Shown here one piece after another: positions 59,065 through 64,000 of a stretch of 64,000 nt of DNA. Below the pieces are notes generated by a model, which worked only from the letters and a program-made list of their open reading frames with translations, ran no database searches and was not told the origin of the DNA. Positions within the stretch are counted from its first letter, which is position 1; every line of letters starts with the position of its first letter. Source of the stretch: Stenotrophomonas_A sp035629025 (GTDB lineage Bacteria; Pseudomonadota; Gammaproteobacteria; Xanthomonadales; Xanthomonadaceae); assembly GCA_035629025.1 (NCBI GenBank), contig DASPIU010000051.1, positions 11,177 to 75,176 of the forward strand, written 5' to 3'. The translations under genes were made by a program, and so were the position numbers.

Positions 59065-59553
59065 TCAGCGGAAGGCGGCGTCGGCGGCACGGCGCTCGGC
59101 GATCTCGGATTCGAGACGGTCGCCCAGGGCCAGCAGCTGCTGCTTGTTGACGATGTTCTCGCCACGTTTCTCGAAGTGGTACTCGAGGATATGGGTCTCG
59201 ACGATCGAATCGACCGGGCAGCTCTCTTCGCAGAAGCCGCAGAAGATGCACTTGAACAGGTCGATGTCGTAGCGCGTGGTGCGGCGGGTGCCGTCCTCGC
59301 GCTTGGCCGAGTCAATGGTGATGGCCAGCGCCGGGCACACTGCCTCGCACAGCTTGCAGGCAATGCAGCGCTCTTCCCCGTTGGGATAGCGGCGCAGCGC
59401 ATGCAGGCCACGGAAGCGCGGCGACTGCGGGAACTTCTCCATCGGGTACAGCACGGTGTACTTCGGCTTGAAGGTGTACTTCAGCGTCAGCCACAGGCCG
59501 CCAAGCAGCTCGAGGAGCAGCAGGCTCTTGAAGTAGTGGGTGATCTTGTTCAT
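59065..59553 (-). CDS. nuoI: NADH-quinone oxidoreductase subunit I
   Basis: A 162-residue peripheral-arm subunit with two [4Fe-4S] clusters, N6a and N6b. The ligands are in CIACKLCEAVCPALAI and CIFCGFCEESCPVDSI. The N-terminal part has RFRGLHALRRYPNGEERC. It links the electron path to the quinone site. Spacing to its neighbours is under 12 bp. Confidence 0.98.
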   Translation of the reverse strand: MNKITHYFKSLLLLELLGGLWLTLKYTFKPKYTVLYPMEKFPQSPRFRGLHALRRYPNGEERCIACKLCEAVCPALAITIDSAKREDGTRRTTRYDIDLFKCIFCGFCEESCPVDSIVETHILEYHFEKRGENIVNKQQLLALGDRLESEIAERRAADAAFR

Positions 59554-59556
59554 CGA

Positions 59557-60648
59557 TTACACGCCCTTCTGGATCACGCCGTAGAACACCATCAACGCAG
59601 TCACCGCGATCCACAGGATCGTCAGCGGAATGAACACCTTCCAGCCCAGCCGCATGATCTGGTCATAGCGGTAGCGCGGGAACGAAGCGCGGAACCAGAT
59701 GTAGGCGCTGGCGAAGAACAGCACCTTCAGCAGCAGCCACGGCCAGCCGCCGGTCCACAGCCAGTTGATCCACGGCGAGACGTCAGCGGTGACCCAGCCC
59801 TGGATCGGGCTCAGCCAGCCACCCAGGAAGAAGATCGAGATCAGGAAGCTGACCAGGATCATGTTGGCGTACTCGGCCAGGAAGAACAGCGCGAACGCGC
59901 CGCCGGAGTACTCCACCATGTGGCCGGCGACGATTTCCGACTCGCCTTCCACCACGTCGAACGGAGCGCGGTTGGTCTCGGCCACGCCGGACACCCAGTA
60001 CACGATGAACAACGGGAACAGCGGCAGCACGAACCAGTCCAGGAAGCCGGAGTTGCCGGCCTGGGCCAGCACGATCTGGCTCAGGTTGACGCTCTGCGCG
60101 GCGATCATCACGCCGACCAGGGCAAAGCCCATCGCGATTTCGTAGCTGACCACCTGCGCGGCCGAACGCATCGCGCCAAGGAAGGCGTACTTCGAGTTCG
60201 AGGCCCAGCCGGCGAGGATGATGCCGTACACGCCAAGCGAGGTCATCGCCAGCAGGTACAGCAGGCCGACGTTGGCATTGGACAGCACCAGCCTGGCGTC
60301 GAACGGCACCACCGACCAGGCGGCAAACGCCGGTGCCAGGGTCAGCAGCGGCGCGATGACGAACAGCGCCTTGTGCGTGTTGGTCGGCTGCACGATCTCC
60401 TTGAACAGGAGTTTGAACACGTCGGCGAAGGCCTGGAAGATGCCCATGCCGACGTACATCGGCCCGTGGCGCACGTGCATCCAGCCGATCAGCTTGCGCT
60501 CCCACACCACGTAGAAGGCCACGGCAATGATCACCGGCACCGCGATCACCAGGATCTTGGCGATGATCCACAGGACCACACCGATGTCGCCCAGCCCGAT
60601 GAACCACTGGTGCAGCGGATCGACCAAGTTCAACAGCATCTCGTTCAT
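59557..60648 (-). CDS. nuoH: NADH-quinone oxidoreductase subunit H
   Basis: A 363-residue eight-helix subunit that forms much of the quinone chamber. Seen: YVVWERKLIGWMHVRHGPMYVGMGIFQAFADVFKLLFKEIVQP, AGWASNSKYAFLGAMRSAAQVVSYEIAMG and ETNRAPFDVVEGESEIVAGHMVEYSGGAFALFFLAEYANM, with the Glu-rich loop of the E channel. It overlaps nuoG by 4 bp. Confidence 0.98.
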   Translation of the reverse strand: MNEMLLNLVDPLHQWFIGLGDIGVVLWIIAKILVIAVPVIIAVAFYVVWERKLIGWMHVRHGPMYVGMGIFQAFADVFKLLFKEIVQPTNTHKALFVIAPLLTLAPAFAAWSVVPFDARLVLSNANVGLLYLLAMTSLGVYGIILAGWASNSKYAFLGAMRSAAQVVSYEIAMGFALVGVMIAAQSVNLSQIVLAQAGNSGFLDWFVLPLFPLFIVYWVSGVAETNRAPFDVVEGESEIVAGHMVEYSGGAFALFFLAEYANMILVSFLISIFFLGGWLSPIQGWVTADVSPWINWLWTGGWPWLLLKVLFFASAYIWFRASFPRYRYDQIMRLGWKVFIPLTILWIAVTALMVFYGVIQKGV

Positions 60649-62879
60649 GCAGCCACCACCGTTACGCGACCAGCGCCGAGCGGCGCGGTTGCGCCATGGC
60701 CGGATTCGATCCAGACCGTGCCCGCGGCGACCCGCTTGTCCAGGACCACCGGCAGCGTCGCCTTACCGGCGGCGGTGCCGACCTTGACCATCTGCCCTTC
60801 GGCGACCTGCAACTGCGCGGCCTGCTCCGGGCTCATCGTGACGCTGGGCGCCAGGTTGAGCGGATGCGCCTGCAACGCCGAGGCGCGGCGCACGACGGCG
60901 TCGGTGCGGTAGATCGCGGCGGTGGCCGCCACCTCCAGCCCTTCGCTGGCGACCGCCGGCTGTGCCGAGGTGGACGGGGTCAGCGTGCGGCCCTGCATGC
61001 CGGCGCGCAGGCCGGCCAGGTCGATGAACTCGAAACCGGGCAGGCCCAGCTCGCCACCCAGCGCACGCAGCACGCGCCAGCCTTCGCGAGCTTCGACCGG
61101 CAGCTTGCCGCCGGCCTTGGCGACCTGCACGCGGCCGTCGAGGTTGGTCAACGAGCCTTCGATTTCCGGCAGCGCGCCGATCGGCAGGATCACGTCGGCC
61201 ACATCGCGGGTCGAGGCACAGGCGAACTGGCTGAAGGCCACGACCTTGGCACCATGCAGCGCGGCGCGCGCGGCGGCCGCATCGGCGAAGTCCAGGCCCG
61301 GCTCGATGCCGTAGATCACATAGGCTGAACGCGGCTGGGCCAGCATCGCCGCCGCGTCGCGCGCGGTCGGCAGCACACCCTGCGTAGCCAGGCCGACGGC
61401 GTTGGCGCCCTGCGGGATGCGGCACAGCGCCGCGCCGGTGGCCGTCGCGAAGTCACGCGCGGCGGCGCGCAGCGTGGCGGCCTGCGGATGGTTCTCCACC
61501 AGCCCGCCGACGATAACCACCGCACGCGAGGCACCCTTGACGGCGTCGCGCAGCGTGGCGTCGCCCAGCGCGGTGGCGATCTGCGACGGCGCGACCAGCT
61601 GCTTGCCGGCCAGCGCGAAGGCGAAGTCGAAGTCGACCGGGTTGATCGCGTGGATGCGCATGCCGTTGCGCACCTGCGCCTTGCGCAGGCGCGCATGCAG
61701 CAGCGGCAGCTCATGGCGCACGTTGCTGCCGACGATCACCACCACGTCAGCCTGCTCGATCTCGGCCAGCGGCAGCGCGAACGGCTCGGCCACGGCGGCG
61801 TCGGAGAAGTCGCGGTTGAAGATGCGGTGATCGAGGTTGCCACTGCCCAGGCCCGAGGCCAGGCGCGCCAGCAGCTCGCCCTCCTCGTTGGAGGTCGCCG
61901 GGTGCACCAGCACGCCGAGCTCGTCGCCCGACTGCGCCTTGAGGATCTCGCTTGCCGCGGCCAGGCCTTCAGCCCAGCTCACTTCGGTCCACTCGCCGTT
62001 GACCTTCTTCAGCGGCTTCACTGCGCGGTCGGCGCTGTACAGGCCCTGGTGCGAATAGCGGTCACGGTCGGACAGCCAGCATTCGTTGACCGCCTCGTTC
62101 TCGCGCGGCACCACGCGCAGCACTTCGCCGCGGCGCACATGCAGGAACAGGTTGGAACCCATCGCGTCGTGGTAGCCCAGCGACTCGCGCGCGGCCAGTT
62201 CCCACGGACGGGCGCGGAACTGGAACACCTTGTTGGTCAGCGCGCCCACCGGGCACACGTCGATGACGTTGCCGGAGATTTCGGTGGTCAGCGGCTTGCC
62301 GTCGTAGGTGCCGATCTGCAGATTCTCGCCGCGGTACATGCCACCCAGCTCATAGGTGCCGGCGACTTCCGCAGTGAAGCGCACGCAACGCGTGCACTGG
62401 ATGCAGCGGGTCATTTCGGTGGCGACCAGCGGGCCGATGTCCTCGTCGGGCACCACGCGCTTGCGCTCGTTGAAGCGGCTCACCGAACGGCCATAGCCGA
62501 GGGACACGTCCTGCAGTTCGCACTCGCCGCCCTGGTCGCAGATCGGGCAGTCCAGCGGGTGGTTGATCAGCAGGAACTCCATCACGCTGCGCTGGTACTT
62601 CAGCGCCTTCTCGCTGCGCGTGGCAACCTTCATGCCGTCCATCACCGGCGTGGCGCAGGCCGGAGTCGGCTTGGGCGCCTTTTCCACGTCGACCAGGCAC
62701 ATGCGGCAGTTGGCCGCGATCGGCAGTTTCTCGTGGTAGCAGAAACGCGGGATCGGAATGCCGGCCTTGTCGGCGGCCTGGATGATCATCGAACCCTTCG
62801 GCACGACCAGGCTCTGGCCGTCGATCTCGACGGTGACGTGGTCGGGCGGAACGTTCGGATTGACAGGCTGTGCGCTCAC
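60645..62879 (-). CDS. nuoG: NADH-quinone oxidoreductase subunit G
   Basis: A 744-residue molybdopterin-oxidoreductase-like subunit. The [2Fe-2S] domain has CYHEKLPIAANCRMCLVDVE...CATPV. The His-Cys3 cluster is in NHPLDCPICDQGGECELQD, and a [4Fe-4S] cluster in CIQCTRCVRF with CPVGAL. A degenerate molybdopterin-binding region follows to the C-terminus. It overlaps nuoF and nuoH by 4 bp each. Confidence 0.97.
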   Translation of the reverse strand: MSAQPVNPNVPPDHVTVEIDGQSLVVPKGSMIIQAADKAGIPIPRFCYHEKLPIAANCRMCLVDVEKAPKPTPACATPVMDGMKVATRSEKALKYQRSVMEFLLINHPLDCPICDQGGECELQDVSLGYGRSVSRFNERKRVVPDEDIGPLVATEMTRCIQCTRCVRFTAEVAGTYELGGMYRGENLQIGTYDGKPLTTEISGNVIDVCPVGALTNKVFQFRARPWELAARESLGYHDAMGSNLFLHVRRGEVLRVVPRENEAVNECWLSDRDRYSHQGLYSADRAVKPLKKVNGEWTEVSWAEGLAAASEILKAQSGDELGVLVHPATSNEEGELLARLASGLGSGNLDHRIFNRDFSDAAVAEPFALPLAEIEQADVVVIVGSNVRHELPLLHARLRKAQVRNGMRIHAINPVDFDFAFALAGKQLVAPSQIATALGDATLRDAVKGASRAVVIVGGLVENHPQAATLRAAARDFATATGAALCRIPQGANAVGLATQGVLPTARDAAAMLAQPRSAYVIYGIEPGLDFADAAAARAALHGAKVVAFSQFACASTRDVADVILPIGALPEIEGSLTNLDGRVQVAKAGGKLPVEAREGWRVLRALGGELGLPGFEFIDLAGLRAGMQGRTLTPSTSAQPAVASEGLEVAATAAIYRTDAVVRRASALQAHPLNLAPSVTMSPEQAAQLQVAEGQMVKVGTAAGKATLPVVLDKRVAAGTVWIESGHGATAPLGAGRVTVVAA

Positions 62880-64000
62880 GCAGCCACTCCCATTTGCTCG
62901 TCGACGATCGAACGGCCGTTGACGATGTAGTACTCGAATTCATCCCAGAACTGGCGCAGGAAACCCTGGATCGGCCAAGCCGCGGCTTCACCGAACGCGC
63001 AGATGGTATGGCCCTCGATCTGCCCGGCCACTGCCTTCAGCTGGTGCAGGTCTTCCATGGTCGCCTTGCCGGCGACGATGCGCTCCAGCACGCGGTGCAT
63101 CCAGCCGGTGCCTTCGCGGCACGGGGTGCACTGGCCGCAGGACTCCTTGTGGAAGAACTGCGAGATGCGGCAGGCAAAGCGCACGCAGCAGACGCTGTCA
63201 TCCAGCACCACGATGGCGCCCGAACCCAGGCCGGTGCCGAGATTGCGCAGGGTGTCGTAGTCCATCTGCAGGCCGGCCAGCTCCTCGGCCTTGAGCACCG
63301 GCATCGACACGCCACCCGGCACCGCCGCCTTGAGCTTGCGCCCCGGGCGCAGGCCGCCGGCCATTTCCAGCAGTTCGTCGAAGGTGGTGCCCAGCGGCAC
63401 CTCAAAGTTGCCGCCGTTCTGCACGCAGCCGGAGACCGAGAAGATCTTCGGACCGCCGTTGGCGGTCTTGCTCAGGCCCTTGAACCACTCCGGACCGTTG
63501 CGGATGATCGCCGGCACCGAGGCATAGGTCTCGGTGTTGTTGATCGTCGAAGGCTTGCCGTACAGGCCGAAGTTGGCCGGGAACGGCGGCTTGTAGCGCG
63601 GCTGGCCCTTCTTGCCTTCCAGCGATTCCATCAGCGCGGTTTCTTCGCCGCAGATGTAGGCGCCGGCGCCCAGCGCGCCATAGATGTCGATGTCCACGCC
63701 GCTGCCCAGCACGTTCTTGCCGAGCCAGCCGTTGGCGTAGGCATCAGCCAGGGCCTGCTCGAAATGCTCGAACGGCTCGTGGTGGAACTCGCCGCGCAGG
63801 TAGTTGTAGCCCACGGTCGAGCCGGTGGCGTAGCAAGCAATAGCCATGCCCTCCACCACCGAATGCGGGTTGTAGCGCAGGATGTCGCGGTCCTTGCAGG
63901 TGCCCGGCTCGGACTCGTCCGAGTTGCAGAGGATGTACTTCTGCATGTCGCCCTTGGGCATGAAGGACCACTTCAGGCCGGTCGGGAAGCCCGCGCCGCC
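62876..64000 (-). CDS. nuoF: NADH-quinone oxidoreductase subunit F (5' end outside window)
   Basis: The C-terminal 374 residues of the FMN- and NADH-binding subunit, the entry point for electrons. The fragment begins GGAGFPTGLKWSFMPKGD and continues YILCNSDESEPGTCKDRDIL, AGAYICGEETALMESLEGKKGQPRYKPPFPA and the N3 [4Fe-4S] ligands SCGQCTPCREGTGWM, with a further Cys in HTICAFGEAAAWP. The missing N-terminus lies to the right of the window. Its frame ends overlapping the nuoG start. Confidence 0.97.
   Translation of the reverse strand, partial: GGAGFPTGLKWSFMPKGDMQKYILCNSDESEPGTCKDRDILRYNPHSVVEGMAIACYATGSTVGYNYLRGEFHHEPFEHFEQALADAYANGWLGKNVLGSGVDIDIYGALGAGAYICGEETALMESLEGKKGQPRYKPPFPANFGLYGKPSTINNTETYASVPAIIRNGPEWFKGLSKTANGGPKIFSVSGCVQNGGNFEVPLGTTFDELLEMAGGLRPGRKLKAAVPGGVSMPVLKAEELAGLQMDYDTLRNLGTGLGSGAIVVLDDSVCCVRFACRISQFFHKESCGQCTPCREGTGWMHRVLERIVAGKATMEDLHQLKAVAGQIEGHTICAFGEAAAWPIQGFLRQFWDEFEYYIVNGRSIVDEQMGVAA

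Overview
The window looks like chromosomal DNA of a member of the Xanthomonadaceae (Lysobacteraceae), close to Pseudoxanthomonas, Stenotrophomonas or Xanthomonas; I cannot fix the genus. The reasons are high GC, two large TonB-dependent receptors (one of the Xanthomonas/Caulobacter type), an XgtA-like GH13 enzyme, the fimT-pilV-pilW-pilX-pilY1-pilE order, nuo genes followed by an initiator tRNA and then rimP-nusA-infB, and the GGAGCGGCTTCAGCCGCGAC hairpins common in this family.

Layout. 1-8.4 kb: an alpha-glucan use locus (end of a GH97 alpha-glucosidase, a TonB-dependent receptor, an XgtA-like GH13 alpha-glucosidase) interrupted by LysR and HxlR regulators and an MFS exporter. The receptor and GH13 promoters share an identical 21-bp element with a LacI-type palindrome. 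8.5-9.3 kb: two small conserved-looking genes. 9.5-12.7 kb: a less GC-rich accessory block downstream of tRNA-Val with an OLD-like ATPase/Toprim protein, a broken small gene and an unknown membrane protein. 12.9-17.1 kb: uvrB, a GspH/FimT-like gene whose reading frame never closes before an antisense LysR gene, and a lipocalin-like secreted protein. 17.1-20.9 kb: a decayed island at tRNA-Asn, with a 48-bp duplicate of the tRNA 3' part, an integrase remnant, four small genes, and at least six copies of a structured repeat separating them.

21-30 kb: the minor pilin operon, a LytS/AlgZ-type sensor kinase with no response regulator beside it, and ppnN. 30-34 kb: an Oar-like TonB-dependent receptor with its own LacI-type palindrome. 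34-40.5 kb: housekeeping genes (marC family, an SDR without its catalytic lysine, grxD, sodB, purEK, a Trm112-like gene, nadC, a DUF2272-like gene).

40.6-49.8 kb, minus strand: the rimP-nusA-infB-rbfA-truB-rpsO-pnp translation and RNA-decay operon, with two repeat hairpins lodged between its genes. 50-52.5 kb: an erythromycin-esterase-like protein, pcm and a CBS protein in one operon. 52.7 kb: initiator tRNA-fMet. 52.9-64 kb: nuoF-nuoN of respiratory complex I, with nuoF cut by the window end.

The most unusual parts are the repeat-punctuated small-gene island at tRNA-Asn and the shared glucan operator.
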